64,000 bases of DNA, taken from JAFDZO01 sp044226845 (GTDB lineage Bacteria > Bacteroidota > Ignavibacteria > Tepidaquicellales > Tepidaquicellaceae). Each line of letters opens with the position of its first letter. Positions within the stretch are counted from its first letter, which is position 1. Where the stretch lies: NCBI GenBank assembly GCA_044226845.1, contig JBGAGG010000009.1:62001-126000 (forward strand). Direction: 5' to 3'. The notes beneath the pieces were generated by a model that was given only the letters and a program-made list of their open reading frames with translations, did not search any database and was not told the origin of the DNA. Made by a program: the position numbers and the translations under genes. This document shows positions 1 to 9,169 of this stretch, piece after piece.

Positions 1-218
1 GAGATTATTTTAACGCGCTGGGATATATGCAGGCAACGTTTGCTATGGGTGGATTTGCAGGAGCAGGCCTTGAATTTAAAGAAACACAGTCAGTTGCTTT
101 TTCTTTCAATGTAAACTATTCATACGTTACCCCTATTGGGAAAGAAGTAAACAGCCTTTACGATAAACCGATTAAAAATCTTACAGGATTTCAGATTGCA
201 TTCGGTGTAAAATTCTAA
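1..218 (+). CDS. C-terminal end of an outer-membrane beta-barrel protein (partial)
   Basis: Only the last 71 codons are in the window, and the frame is open from base 3 without a credible start. The residues alternate polar and hydrophobic in short stretches (FSFNVNYSYV, GFQIAFGVKF), and the protein ends in phenylalanine. That is the usual C-terminal strand signature of a bacterial outer-membrane barrel recognised by BamA. The family cannot be named from this fragment. The next gene starts 9 bases downstream and is a cytoplasmic flavoprotein, so a functional link is not evident. Confidence 0.6.
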   Translation, partial: DYFNALGYMQATFAMGGFAGAGLEFKETQSVAFSFNVNYSYVTPIGKEVNSLYDKPIKNLTGFQIAFGVKF

Positions 219-227
219 AAATATTAT

Positions 228-767
228 ATGATTATCAAAGCCATTGCAGGCAGTTTCAGGGAAAAGTCTTACAATAAAATGGCTTTGAAATACATGGTAC
301 AAGGTGCACAGGAAGCCGGCGCAGATGTTGAGATAATTGAGCTGACTGACTATCCTATGCCGATATACGATGAAGATACCGATAAAGCCGGCAAACCGGA
401 AAATGTGCTGAAGCTAAAAGAAAAGCTTGCAGAAGCAAAAGGACTACTTATTGCTACTCCGGAATATAACCATTCACTTCCGGGCGGATTTAAAAATGTA
501 ATTGACTGGCTTTCACGATTCAAAGATCAGCCGTTCAAAGGAAAATGGGTTGCTCTTGCGGGAGCTTCTACAAGTTCATGGGGAACTGTCCGCGCTCAGC
601 TTGCTTTGCTCCCTGTGTTCAGAGTTCTTGCAGCGCACGTTCTTCCTACGCAGATATATATGCCGCTGGCTCAGAATTTATTCGATGCTGAAGGCAATAT
701 AAAAGACGAAGCCGTTAAAAATAAACTGATAGCGCTGGGAAAAGAACTCGTAGAAAAACTAAAATAG
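228..767 (+). CDS. NADPH-dependent FMN reductase (SsuE/ChrR-type flavodoxin fold)
   Basis: This 179-residue protein matches the length and motifs of the NADPH-dependent FMN reductase family (ChrR, YieF, azoreductase-like), which reduce FMN, quinones or metal and azo compounds in the cytoplasm. The phosphate-binding loop GSFREKSYN sits at residues 8-16, and the second flavin-binding motif PEYNHSLPG at residues 78-86. The GAST stretch near residue 121 fits the third flavin contact. The actual acceptor cannot be deduced. The following histidine kinase starts 14 bases downstream, so they may share a transcript. Confidence 0.9.
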   Translation: MIIKAIAGSFREKSYNKMALKYMVQGAQEAGADVEIIELTDYPMPIYDEDTDKAGKPENVLKLKEKLAEAKGLLIATPEYNHSLPGGFKNVIDWLSRFKDQPFKGKWVALAGASTSSWGTVRAQLALLPVFRVLAAHVLPTQIYMPLAQNLFDAEGNIKDEAVKNKLIALGKELVEKLK

Positions 768-781
768 TAATACCTCGAATT

Positions 782-1753
782 TTGAAAAAAGTCAGGTCTT
801 CAATATTTAATAAAGTAATTTTTATTCTCACCGCGTCTGCCGTAATAGTTTTCATTTTTATATTTTTTATTTTCTTTAACTCGCCTGCTATTTTCAATAG
901 GACTACAGCTTTTATCTCCATTGTAATATTTTTTATTTTTTTCTTCACAGCTTTATATTTTTCTTTTAAGAAAATACTGAGCCCTTTAAAAGATCTGTCA
1001 ACCTGTATCAAAAATCTTAATAACGGAAATTCCGGCTTCAGACTTAATGTAAAATCAAAGGACGAATTCGGGCAGATAGCAGAAACGATAAACGAACTCA
1101 ACGATACAGTTACGAATTCAGTTAAAGCAAAAGAAACTCTTTTGATAGATGTATCTCATGAGCTAAGAACTCCTCTTACAAAGATGAAACTCTCCAGTGA
1201 ATTTATTACCGAAGAAAAAATTAAAAGCAGAATTAAAGATGAAGTGAACGAAATGGAGCACATGATAACTGAACTTCTCGATAATTACAAAAAAGAAAAT
1301 GAACTGTCAAAACCTGAGATATCTGAATTTGATCTGAACGAGCTGATTGAAAGTGCTGCCGGTAAATACACTCCCGAAAGAATAGATTTTCCGAATGAAA
1401 ATCAAAAATTTTTAGTCAAAGCCGACAGGAAAAAAATTGAAACAGTTATAAAGAATTTAACAGATAATGCTTTAAAATATTCCCTGGATAACATTAAAAT
1501 TAGCTCTGAAAAAAATCCTGATAACGCTTCCGGATTTATTTTAAAAGTAAAAGATAACGGTGCCGGTATTCCTGATAATGAAATAAAATATATATTTGAA
1601 CCGTTTTACAGGGTGGATAAATCACGGAATAAATCAATCGCAGGATATGGACTGGGATTAAACATTGTAAAAAAAATTATTGAAGCGCATAACGGTACAA
1701 TAGAAGTTAAAAGCGAAAAAGATAAAGGAACTGAGTTTATAGTAAGAATCTGA
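782..1753 (+). CDS. Membrane sensor histidine kinase with HAMP domain, orphan
   Basis: The protein has 323 residues and a TTG start. Two transmembrane segments (about 11-32 and 42-62) are separated by only about ten residues, so there is essentially no periplasmic sensor. A HAMP linker (about 62-115) leads to the dimerisation/phosphoacceptor motif SHELRTP with H126. The ATPase domain follows with an N box (NLTDNALKYS), G1 box (DNGAGIP), F box (FEPFYR) and G2 box (GYGLGL). No response regulator is adjacent, so the partner is unknown. The short loop suggests sensing within or near the membrane, as in intramembrane-sensing kinases; that is inference. Confidence 0.92.
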   Translation: MKKVRSSIFNKVIFILTASAVIVFIFIFFIFFNSPAIFNRTTAFISIVIFFIFFFTALYFSFKKILSPLKDLSTCIKNLNNGNSGFRLNVKSKDEFGQIAETINELNDTVTNSVKAKETLLIDVSHELRTPLTKMKLSSEFITEEKIKSRIKDEVNEMEHMITELLDNYKKENELSKPEISEFDLNELIESAAGKYTPERIDFPNENQKFLVKADRKKIETVIKNLTDNALKYSLDNIKISSEKNPDNASGFILKVKDNGAGIPDNEIKYIFEPFYRVDKSRNKSIAGYGLGLNIVKKIIEAHNGTIEVKSEKDKGTEFIVRI

Positions 1754-1792
1754 AGATTCTACTTTTTTTCACATAAATAGTGAACACCAAAA

Positions 1793-3427
1793 ATGATCAA
1801 AAGAATTGAACTGATCCTTTCTCCAAAGGAAGCAGCTGATGATAAATTCATCGAACAGCTAGTAAGAAGTAATCTTTCACTTAAAAAAAGTGATGTTCTT
1901 CACATAGTAAAAGACCGCAGCTCAATCGACGCGCGCTCAAGAACTCCCCGCATAAGCCTTCTCATCAATGCATACGTAAATGAAGTTCCGAAAGAGATTC
2001 CACCTGTTAAATCTTCATTTAGAAAAGTTTCCAACACAAAAAAAGTTATTATTGTCGGCGCAGGACCTGCAGGATACTTTGCCGCTTTGGAATTAATAGA
2101 GCATGGAATAAAACCTATTATTTTTGACAGAGGCAAAGATGCCCGGGAGCGCAGAAAAGATCTGCGCGCCATACAACAGTTCAGCATTGTTAATCCCGAT
2201 TCAAATTATTGCTTCGGTGAAGGCGGCGCAGGAACATACTCCGACGGCAAGCTTTATACACGCTCGCATAAACGGGGAGATATAGATAAGGCAATGAGAA
2301 TACTTGTTGAGCACGGAGCGAATCCAAATATACTTGTTGAATCACATCCGCATATCGGATCAAATAAATTGCCCGGTATAATCCAAAATATAAGAGAGAC
2401 AATTATGGAGTTCGGCGGAGAAGTTCACTTCGATTCCAAGGTAACTGATTTTATTATAGAGAACGAAACAATGAATGGTGTAATTGTAAATGGTAAAGAT
2501 GAACACACTGCCGATGCAGTTATACTTGCAACGGGGCACTCAGCCCGCGATATATTTTTTCTTTTACAAAAAAAGAATGTATACCTTGAAGCAAAACCAT
2601 TTGCTATAGGAGTAAGAGCAGAGCATCCGCAGGCATTGATAGATGAAATTCAATACAAACAAAATCCCAGAGACGAATATCTTCCTGCATCTAGCTACAA
2701 ACTTGTTACACAGGCAGACGGCCACGGAGTATTTTCATTCTGCATGTGTCCCGGCGGACTGATTGTCCCCGCAGCAACTGCTCCCGAAGAAATTGTTGTG
2801 AATGGAATGTCGCTCTCACGCCGTGATTCCTCTTATGCTAACTCCGGAATTGTAGTTGCTCTCGAAACCGATGATTATAAAAATATTCTGGCAGATATTG
2901 GTAAAGAAAATCCAGACGAAGTAAAAAATTTAAAAGAGGAATTCAGAGCAGATAATGATTTAAATGAATTATCTGATATGTTTGACGGATTAATGCTTCA
3001 GTCATTAATTGAAAAAAGATTTTTCAATGCTTCGGGTAAAGGCTCTCAGGAGGCTCCGGCGCAAAAGATAACTGACTTTGTAAAGGGCATTACTTCTTTA
3101 GAGTTGAATGACACATCATATATACCGGGAGTATATTCACATGATTTTGATTTACTACTCCCGGAATTTTTTTCTGTAAAATTAAAATCTGCGTTTGTGG
3201 ATTACGGGAAAAAGATGAAGGGATATTTTTCTAATGAAGGAATGATGGTAGGGATTGAGTCGCGCACAAGCTCGCCTGTAAAAATCCCGCGGAACAAAAA
3301 TGACTATCAGCACATACAAGTAAAAAACCTTTACCCCTGCGGAGAAGGTGCAGGATATGCCGGAGGAATTATTTCTGCCGCTCTGGATGGGCAGAACGTA
3401 GCAAAGGCAATAGCTGCTGTAAATTAA
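1793..3427 (+). CDS. FAD-dependent dehydrogenase of the COG2509 family
   Basis: This 544-residue flavoprotein has an N-terminal extension of about 80 residues. A Rossmann FAD-binding motif VGAGPAGYFAA follows at about 88-98, ending in an acidic/Arg strand (IIFDRG). The segments FGEGGAGTYSDGK and, near the C-terminus, PCGEGAGYAGGI are typical of the uncharacterised NAD(FAD)-utilising dehydrogenases of COG2509. The substrate is unknown for the family. It begins 39 bases after the kinase gene and precedes the glycine-zipper pair by 11 bases, so it may belong to a longer transcript running to 4574. Confidence 0.88.
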   Translation: MIKRIELILSPKEAADDKFIEQLVRSNLSLKKSDVLHIVKDRSSIDARSRTPRISLLINAYVNEVPKEIPPVKSSFRKVSNTKKVIIVGAGPAGYFAALELIEHGIKPIIFDRGKDARERRKDLRAIQQFSIVNPDSNYCFGEGGAGTYSDGKLYTRSHKRGDIDKAMRILVEHGANPNILVESHPHIGSNKLPGIIQNIRETIMEFGGEVHFDSKVTDFIIENETMNGVIVNGKDEHTADAVILATGHSARDIFFLLQKKNVYLEAKPFAIGVRAEHPQALIDEIQYKQNPRDEYLPASSYKLVTQADGHGVFSFCMCPGGLIVPAATAPEEIVVNGMSLSRRDSSYANSGIVVALETDDYKNILADIGKENPDEVKNLKEEFRADNDLNELSDMFDGLMLQSLIEKRFFNASGKGSQEAPAQKITDFVKGITSLELNDTSYIPGVYSHDFDLLLPEFFSVKLKSAFVDYGKKMKGYFSNEGMMVGIESRTSSPVKIPRNKNDYQHIQVKNLYPCGEGAGYAGGIISAALDGQNVAKAIAAVN

Positions 3428-3438
3428 AATTTTATATA

Positions 3439-3999
3439 ATGAAAATCCTCATTGTCTTATCTCTAATATTTTCATTTGTAGGAAGTAATCTCTTCGCTCA
3501 GAAAAAAGATTTTTATACAATCACTTTTTCCGATTCATTGAATCAGGAAGTAAGCTATTCAGGTGTTGAAGTTATTTCTATTGATAACGTCGGTCTTTCT
3601 TTTAAAAGAATTTACAACAGAGGAGATAACATTACTCCGCCTAAAATCTATACTTATAAAATTCCGTTAGAAAAAATTAATTCGTTCGGTTACAGAGCGT
3701 ATACTCCTTTAGGCACGCGTATTACTACAGGCGCAGCTATAGGAACAGGAATCGGATTGGGGTTAGGAGCAGTAGCGGGCAGTATTAAATTGGCGGAAAG
3801 TTATGAAAACCACACATTGGAAGGTGCGCTTGCTGGAGCGGTGTTGGGTGCTTTTACAGGTTCTATTGTTGGCGGTGTTACAGGTATCGGAGCAAAAGAA
3901 TACGAGAGTGTAAACCTTACAAAATACTCAAAAGAGAAAAAATATCAGATAATACAAGGTCTCATGACAAAAGGAATTAATTTTAATAAAGACGAATGA
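3439..3999 (+). CDS. Secreted glycine-zipper protein, first of a tandem pair
   Basis: I do not recognise a named family. The 186-residue protein starts with a signal peptide (about 1-20, cleavage near LFAQ). A beta-rich domain is followed by a glycine-rich hydrophobic stretch with repeated GxxxG spacing (about 98-150), typical of glycine-zipper membrane-inserting segments. It ends with the element KEYESVNLTKYSKEKKYQI, which recurs almost unchanged in the next gene. The stop overlaps the next start by four bases (ATGA), so the pair is translationally coupled. A cell-envelope role is likely but unproven. Confidence 0.75.
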   Translation: MKILIVLSLIFSFVGSNLFAQKKDFYTITFSDSLNQEVSYSGVEVISIDNVGLSFKRIYNRGDNITPPKIYTYKIPLEKINSFGYRAYTPLGTRITTGAAIGTGIGLGLGAVAGSIKLAESYENHTLEGALAGAVLGAFTGSIVGGVTGIGAKEYESVNLTKYSKEKKYQIIQGLMTKGINFNKDE

Positions 4000-4574
4000 G
4001 AAAATTTCTGTTGTGCTTAGTAATTTTATTTACAGCAAAAGTATTTTCACAAACCGACAGCTCATATAAAACCGATACTGTTTTTTTAATTTCATTTAAA
4101 GATTTTAACAATGAGATTCAAAATCTTGAAGACATAAGATTAACTTCAATTGATTCAATTTCACTTTCTTACGAATATATTATTTTCGGAAGAACATCAA
4201 ATGAAAATAAATACGTAAAGAAGCAGATAGTCTTTGACAGAATTCAAAAGTTCGGATATAAAGTCGGTCCGAGTAAAGGGGCAATAATAGGCAGAAGCGC
4301 TTTAGTTGGTTTTGGTTTAGGATTTATTTTAGGTGCTATAGAGGGAAAAATTAATATTGTTGGTGACGGAAGCAGAAAACCGGAATTTGCAGACCATATC
4401 GGAACAGGATTTTTGTTCGGAGTAGCACTGGCAATTCCAACTACTCTTATAGGTGTTATAATCAGTATTCCTGTTAAAGAATACGAAACACTGGATATAT
4501 CCAAATACAACCGTCAAAAGAAATTTGAAATATTAATAAGATTGATTCGAAACGGAGTGAAAGAGAATGAGTGA
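3996..4574 (+). CDS. Secreted glycine-zipper protein, second of a tandem pair
   Basis: This 192-residue paralog of the preceding product has the same order: signal peptide (about 1-18, ending VFSQ), polar domain, glycine-rich hydrophobic segment with GxxxG spacing, and the C-terminal element KEYETLDISKYNRQKKFEI. Overall similarity is modest but the architecture and tail are clearly shared, so this looks like an old tandem duplication. The ATGA overlap indicates coupled translation. Function is unknown. Confidence 0.75.
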   Translation: MRKFLLCLVILFTAKVFSQTDSSYKTDTVFLISFKDFNNEIQNLEDIRLTSIDSISLSYEYIIFGRTSNENKYVKKQIVFDRIQKFGYKVGPSKGAIIGRSALVGFGLGFILGAIEGKINIVGDGSRKPEFADHIGTGFLFGVALAIPTTLIGVIISIPVKEYETLDISKYNRQKKFEILIRLIRNGVKENE

Positions 4575-4625
4575 GATTTTTTGATTTTATAATATTACGC
4601 AATATAATTTTTTCTGTATTATAAT

Positions 4626-4640
4626 TACTAAATTTTAGTA
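4626..4640. promoter_or_regulatory. 15-bp perfect palindrome upstream of tex
   Basis: TACTAAA, a central T and TTTAGTA form a perfect dyad 49 bases before the tex start, in an AT-rich spacer. The size and position would suit a repressor or activator site, but no regulator can be assigned, and AT-rich sequence makes chance palindromes common. Confidence 0.3.
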
Positions 4641-4688
4641 TTGAGGTGGCATATTTATTTATATTAATTTTTCTCATACGAATACAAA

Positions 4689-6950
4689 ATGATGAATCCC
4701 TTACACACAAAACAAATTGCTAACGAGCTTTCCATAACTCAGAAACAGGTATTAGCTGTTGCGCAATTATTAAGCGAAGATGCAACTGTTCCTTTTATTG
4801 CACGATACAGAAAAGAAGTAACAGGCAGCCTTGATGAAGTAGTAATCGCCGCGATAAGAGACAGAATTTCTCAATTAGAAGAATTAGATAAACGCAGAGC
4901 AGCAATACTTAACTCGCTTGAAGAAAGAAAATTACTCACCGACGAATTAAAAGAAAAAATAGAATCTGCAATAACTCTTACCGAACTTGAAGACATTTAT
5001 TTACCTTACAGACCAAAGAGAAGAACTAAAGCAACGGTTGCAAAAGAAAAAGGGCTGGAACCGCTGGGCGAAATGATTTTTTCACAGGAGAATTTTGATA
5101 TAATGGCTGAAGCAGAAAAATATATAGATGCAGAGAAAGGCGTTAATACAATCGAAGAAGCATTGCAGGGAGCAAGAGATATAATTGCAGAGTGGGTAAG
5201 TGAAAATCAGGAAGCGCGTGAAAAGATGCGTGACTTGTATCAGAAGAAAGGCGTCTTCATTTCAAAAGTTGTCACAGGCAAAGAAGAGGAAGGAATAAAA
5301 TATAAAGATTATTATGAATGGCGCGAGCCGATTTCATCAGCTCCATCTCACAGAGTTTTAGCAATGAGACGCGGAGAGAACGAAGGATTTTTATCTCTGA
5401 AAGCAGAGCCTGAAACGGAAGACGCAATTAATTTAATGCAAAGCATTTTTGTAAAAGGGAATAATGATTCTGCTGCACAGGTAAAGATTGCCATTGATGA
5501 TTCGTATAAAAGACTGCTCGGTCCATCAATGGAAACTGAAGCAAGAGTTATCAGCAAGGAGACAGCAGATAAAGAAGCGATTGCAGTCTTCGCAGATAAT
5601 TTACGTCAGCTTTTACTCGCAGCTCCATTGGGAGAGAAGAGAGTATTGGCCATTGACCCGGGATTCAGAACCGGATGCAAAGTCGTCTGCCTTGATGAGA
5701 ACGGAAAACTTTTGAAGAACGACAATATTTATCCGACACAATCCGAAGCAATGAAAAAACTTGCTGCTGAAAAATTAATAAAGCTTGCTGAAGAATATAA
5801 ACCTGATGTGATTGCCATCGGAAACGGTACTGCAAGCCGAGAGACAGAAGCGTTTGTGAAGACAGTTGATTTCGGAAGAGATATTCCGACTATAATGGTT
5901 AATGAATCAGGTGCTTCTATTTACTCAGCATCTGATGTTGCGCGAGAGGAATTTCCTGATTACGATGTTACAGTAAGAGGTTCGGTTTCCATAGGAAGAA
6001 GACTGATGGATCCGCTTGCCGAGCTTGTAAAAATTGATGCAAAGTCAATCGGTGTAGGGCAGTATCAGCATGATGTTGACCAGAAAGCACTGAAAGAAAA
6101 ACTTGATGACGTTGTAATAAGCTGCGTGAATAAAGTCGGTGTTGAATTAAACACTGCGAGCAAAGAATTATTAACATACGTTTCAGGACTCGGACCCAAA
6201 CTAGCAAAGAGCATTATTGATTACAGAAATGATAAAGGAGCGTTCAAGTCACGAGATGAAGTATTAAAAGTGCCGAGGCTTGGTAATAAAGCATTCGAAC
6301 AAGCAGCAGGATTTTTAAGAATACGCGATGCAAAAAATCCATTGGATTCATCTGCCGTTCACCCTGAAAGCTATGACATCGTTTATCAGATGGCTAAAGA
6401 TGCAGGATGCACAGTTGAAGAACTGATGCATTCGGATGAGTTAAGAAAAAAAATTGATATAAATAAATATGTATCCGAAACAGTCGGGCTTCCTACGCTC
6501 ACAGATATTATGGATGAGCTTGCAAAACCGGGACGCGACCCGAGACAAAAATTCGAGCTGTTCAAATTTGCTGAAGGTATCGAGAAGATGGAAGACTTAA
6601 AACCGGGAATGAAGCTGCCGGGCATAGTAACTAACTTAACTGCTTTCGGCGCATTCGTTGATATTGGAGTTCATCAGGACGGGCTTGTTCACATCAGTCA
6701 AATAACAGACAGATTTATAAAAAATCCTGCCGAAGTTTTAAAGGTTGCACAGAAGGTAGATGTTACTGTAGTTGAAGTTGATTTAGCCAGAAAGAGAATT
6801 CAGCTAAGCATGAAGGAACCCGGAGCGAAACCTGTAGTTAAAAATACTAACACAAAGGTTGACCCGAACACTTTCAAAGTTAAGCAGCAGAGCAAGATTG
6901 AGGAAAAAGAAGATAAGCTAAAAATGTTACTTGAAAAGTTTAAAAAATAG
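4689..6950 (+). CDS. tex: Tex-like S1 RNA-binding transcriptional accessory protein
   Basis: The protein has 753 residues, the normal Tex/YhgF length. The N-terminal helical Tex domain (IARYRKEVTGSLDE near 37-50) is followed by the YqgF/RuvC-like fold (AIDPGFRTGCK near 320), helix-hairpin-helix motifs (YVSGLGPKLAKSI near 496-508) and a C-terminal S1 domain (GIVTNLTAFGAFVDIGV near 645-665). Tex proteins bind RNA and act with RNA polymerase or ribosomes. Two ATGs occur in tandem at the start; the first is used here. The gene has its own 114-base upstream spacer. Confidence 0.96.
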   Translation: MMNPLHTKQIANELSITQKQVLAVAQLLSEDATVPFIARYRKEVTGSLDEVVIAAIRDRISQLEELDKRRAAILNSLEERKLLTDELKEKIESAITLTELEDIYLPYRPKRRTKATVAKEKGLEPLGEMIFSQENFDIMAEAEKYIDAEKGVNTIEEALQGARDIIAEWVSENQEAREKMRDLYQKKGVFISKVVTGKEEEGIKYKDYYEWREPISSAPSHRVLAMRRGENEGFLSLKAEPETEDAINLMQSIFVKGNNDSAAQVKIAIDDSYKRLLGPSMETEARVISKETADKEAIAVFADNLRQLLLAAPLGEKRVLAIDPGFRTGCKVVCLDENGKLLKNDNIYPTQSEAMKKLAAEKLIKLAEEYKPDVIAIGNGTASRETEAFVKTVDFGRDIPTIMVNESGASIYSASDVAREEFPDYDVTVRGSVSIGRRLMDPLAELVKIDAKSIGVGQYQHDVDQKALKEKLDDVVISCVNKVGVELNTASKELLTYVSGLGPKLAKSIIDYRNDKGAFKSRDEVLKVPRLGNKAFEQAAGFLRIRDAKNPLDSSAVHPESYDIVYQMAKDAGCTVEELMHSDELRKKIDINKYVSETVGLPTLTDIMDELAKPGRDPRQKFELFKFAEGIEKMEDLKPGMKLPGIVTNLTAFGAFVDIGVHQDGLVHISQITDRFIKNPAEVLKVAQKVDVTVVEVDLARKRIQLSMKEPGAKPVVKNTNTKVDPNTFKVKQQSKIEEKEDKLKMLLEKFKK

Positions 6951-6971
6951 AATTAATATATTAGCAAGACT

Positions 6972-7364
6972 ATGACAAATCCAAATTCAGATACAACAAC
7001 AGAGGGCGTAAGAATAGAGGTAACTCCCGAATTTATTCCCGAGCGCTCAGAGCCCGATAAAAAACTTTTCTTTTTTATCTATAACATCCGCATTACAAAT
7101 AACAGCGAAGAGAATTTGCAACTGCTTTCGCGCTACTGGCTTATTATCAATGCTGACGGAGATGAAAACGAAGTTAAAGGCGAAGGTGTCGTCGGTCAGT
7201 TTCCGTATCTGAAACCCGGACAAAATTTTGAGTACTCAAGTTTTACTCCGCTTGATACTGAATGGGGCACAATGGAAGGTCATTATACATTCGAAAAAGA
7301 TAACGGTGAAAAAATTGATGCGAAGGTTGGTAGATTTTATCTGACGAGCGATATATTGGTATAA
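6972..7364 (+). CDS. apaG: ApaG family protein
   Basis: The 130-residue protein matches the ApaG/DUF525 beta-sandwich family. It keeps the conserved central block RYWLIINADG, the VVGQFPYLKPG turn and the SFTPLDTEWGTMEG segment. ApaG proteins are small cytosolic fibronectin-III-like domains; Salmonella CorD was linked to cobalt resistance and magnesium efflux, but the biochemical role is unsettled. It starts 22 bases after tex. Its stop codon directly abuts the stop codon of the convergent carB fragment with no spacer. Confidence 0.93.
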   Translation: MTNPNSDTTTEGVRIEVTPEFIPERSEPDKKLFFFIYNIRITNNSEENLQLLSRYWLIINADGDENEVKGEGVVGQFPYLKPGQNFEYSSFTPLDTEWGTMEGHYTFEKDNGEKIDAKVGRFYLTSDILV

Positions 7365-9158
7365 TTATTCCACATAATATTCCTGCAAACTCTTTACATT
7401 CACTCTGCCTGATTTTAATTCTTTAATTCCCTGCACTACTGAGTCCGCCGCAGAAAGCGTTGTTATAAACGGAATTTTATTCTGCACTGCTGCCCAGCCG
7501 ATTGCATATTCATCGTAGCGTGATTCTTTTCCCAGCGGTGTATTTATCACAAGTTTTATATCTCCGTTCTTTATTCTGTCAACAACGTTAGGTCTTCCTT
7601 CAAGCACTTTAAACACAGGCTCTGCTTTTATTCCGTTTTCATTGAGATACTTTGCAGTACCGAGAGTTCCGATTATTCCAAACCCCAGATCAACAAATTC
7701 TTTTACAATTTTTAACGACTTCGGTTTTTTATCGTTGTTGTTTAAGCTGATGAAAATTTTTCCTTCAGTGGGCAAAAGATTCCCCGTAGATGTCTGAGCT
7801 TTAAGCATTGCCTCTCCGAACGTTGCGCCGATGCCCATAACTTCACCTGTAGAGCGCATCTCAGGTCCCAAAAACATTTTCACCTTCGGAAATTTCTGGA
7901 ACGGAAAAACAGATTCCTTCACTCCTATATATTTTATATCATCAAACTTCTTCAGTTTGAACTCTTTTAACTTTCTTCCTGCAATTACCTGCGCTGCAAT
8001 AGTTGCAAGCTGAACTCCTGTTGTTTTGCTAACGAAGGGAACAGTCCGCGATGCCCTGGGATTTGCTTCGATAACATAAACAACGTTATCCTTAATTGCA
8101 TACTGAATATTCAGCAGACCTTTTACATTCAAAGCTATTGCAAGCTTCTTTGTATAATCTTTTATCTCTTTTAAATTTTTTGCTGATAAAGAAATCGGTG
8201 GAAGAATAGAAGTACTGTCACCTGAGTGAATGCCAGCTTCCTCTATATGCTGCATAATTCCCCCTATGTAAACATCTTTTCCGTCACCGATTGCATCTAC
8301 ATCTATCTCGCGCGCTTCTTCTAAAAATTTATCTATAAGAACGGGATGTTTTCCTGAAAGCTTTGCTGCCTCAAAGAAAAATTCCGTAAGCTGTTCATCG
8401 TTATAAACTATCTGCATAGCCCTGCCGCCGAGAACATACGAAGGTCTCACCAGTACAGGGTAACCGATTTTATTTGCAATCTTAATTGCTTCCTTTAAAC
8501 TTAATGCAGTTCCGTATTCAGGCTTTGGGATTTTCAACTCATCCAGTAATTTTCCGAATTTTTTCCTGTCTTCTGCTACATCAATATTTTCCGATGACGT
8601 TCCTAATACTCTTAATCCGTTCTTTTCTAATTCTTTGGAAAGCTTCAAAGGCGTCTGTCCGCCAAAGCTTACAATTATACCCTTTACATTTTTTTCGTAG
8701 CGGGTAATGTTCAATACGTCTTCGACTGTAAGCGGCTCGAAATATAATTTATCTGTAATATCGTAATCCGTTGAGACTGTTTCCGGATTGCAGTTAATCA
8801 TTATTACTTCATATCCCTCTGCCCGCAAAGCTTTTACACAGCGGACGCAGCAGTAATCGAATTCAATTCCCTGCCCTATGCGGTTAGGTCCCCCGCCCAG
8901 AATAATAATCTTTTCTTTATCGGAAGACTTTACTTCGTTATATTTTTCGTAGGTTGAGTAATGATAAGGTGTGTTTGCATCGAACTCAGCAGCGCATGTA
9001 TCAACAGTTTTATATACAGGATAAATTTTATTTTTATCCCTGTAATTTCTAATCTTCTCTTCTGTGGTATTTAAAATGTGGGCGAGCTGCTTATCTGAAA
9101 ATCCAAACTTCTTTGCTTTTAAAAAGAGGTCAGGATTTATTTTTTTTGATTTTGGCAT
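7365..9158 (-). CDS. carB: Carbamoyl-phosphate synthase large chain, C-terminal half (split CarB)
   Basis: The 597-residue product aligns with only the second half of CarB (the intact chain is about 1070 residues). It starts inside the oligomerisation domain (KKFGFSDKQLAHIL), then has the second ATP-grasp domain (GGGPNRIGQGIEFDYC near 88-103, NCNPETVSTDYD, RPSYVLGGRAM). A methylglyoxal-synthase-like allosteric domain ends the protein (LEGRPNVVDRIKNGD). This half phosphorylates carbamate and binds pyrimidine or arginine-pathway effectors. The N-terminal half is not next to it: the 11-base-upstream gene is an unrelated membrane protein. Split carB genes are known in Methanocaldococcus and Aquifex. 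The ATG start is sensible, and nothing in the frame suggests decay. Confidence 0.95.
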   Translation of the reverse strand: MPKSKKINPDLFLKAKKFGFSDKQLAHILNTTEEKIRNYRDKNKIYPVYKTVDTCAAEFDANTPYHYSTYEKYNEVKSSDKEKIIILGGGPNRIGQGIEFDYCCVRCVKALRAEGYEVIMINCNPETVSTDYDITDKLYFEPLTVEDVLNITRYEKNVKGIIVSFGGQTPLKLSKELEKNGLRVLGTSSENIDVAEDRKKFGKLLDELKIPKPEYGTALSLKEAIKIANKIGYPVLVRPSYVLGGRAMQIVYNDEQLTEFFFEAAKLSGKHPVLIDKFLEEAREIDVDAIGDGKDVYIGGIMQHIEEAGIHSGDSTSILPPISLSAKNLKEIKDYTKKLAIALNVKGLLNIQYAIKDNVVYVIEANPRASRTVPFVSKTTGVQLATIAAQVIAGRKLKEFKLKKFDDIKYIGVKESVFPFQKFPKVKMFLGPEMRSTGEVMGIGATFGEAMLKAQTSTGNLLPTEGKIFISLNNNDKKPKSLKIVKEFVDLGFGIIGTLGTAKYLNENGIKAEPVFKVLEGRPNVVDRIKNGDIKLVINTPLGKESRYDEYAIGWAAVQNKIPFITTLSAADSVVQGIKELKSGRVNVKSLQEYYVE

Positions 9159-9169
9159 TTAGAATTTTA

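Noticed and set aside
715..1101. 128-codon minus-strand ORF opposite the histidine kinase
   Set aside because: It is a shadow of the kinase gene, whose motifs are all in the plus frame.
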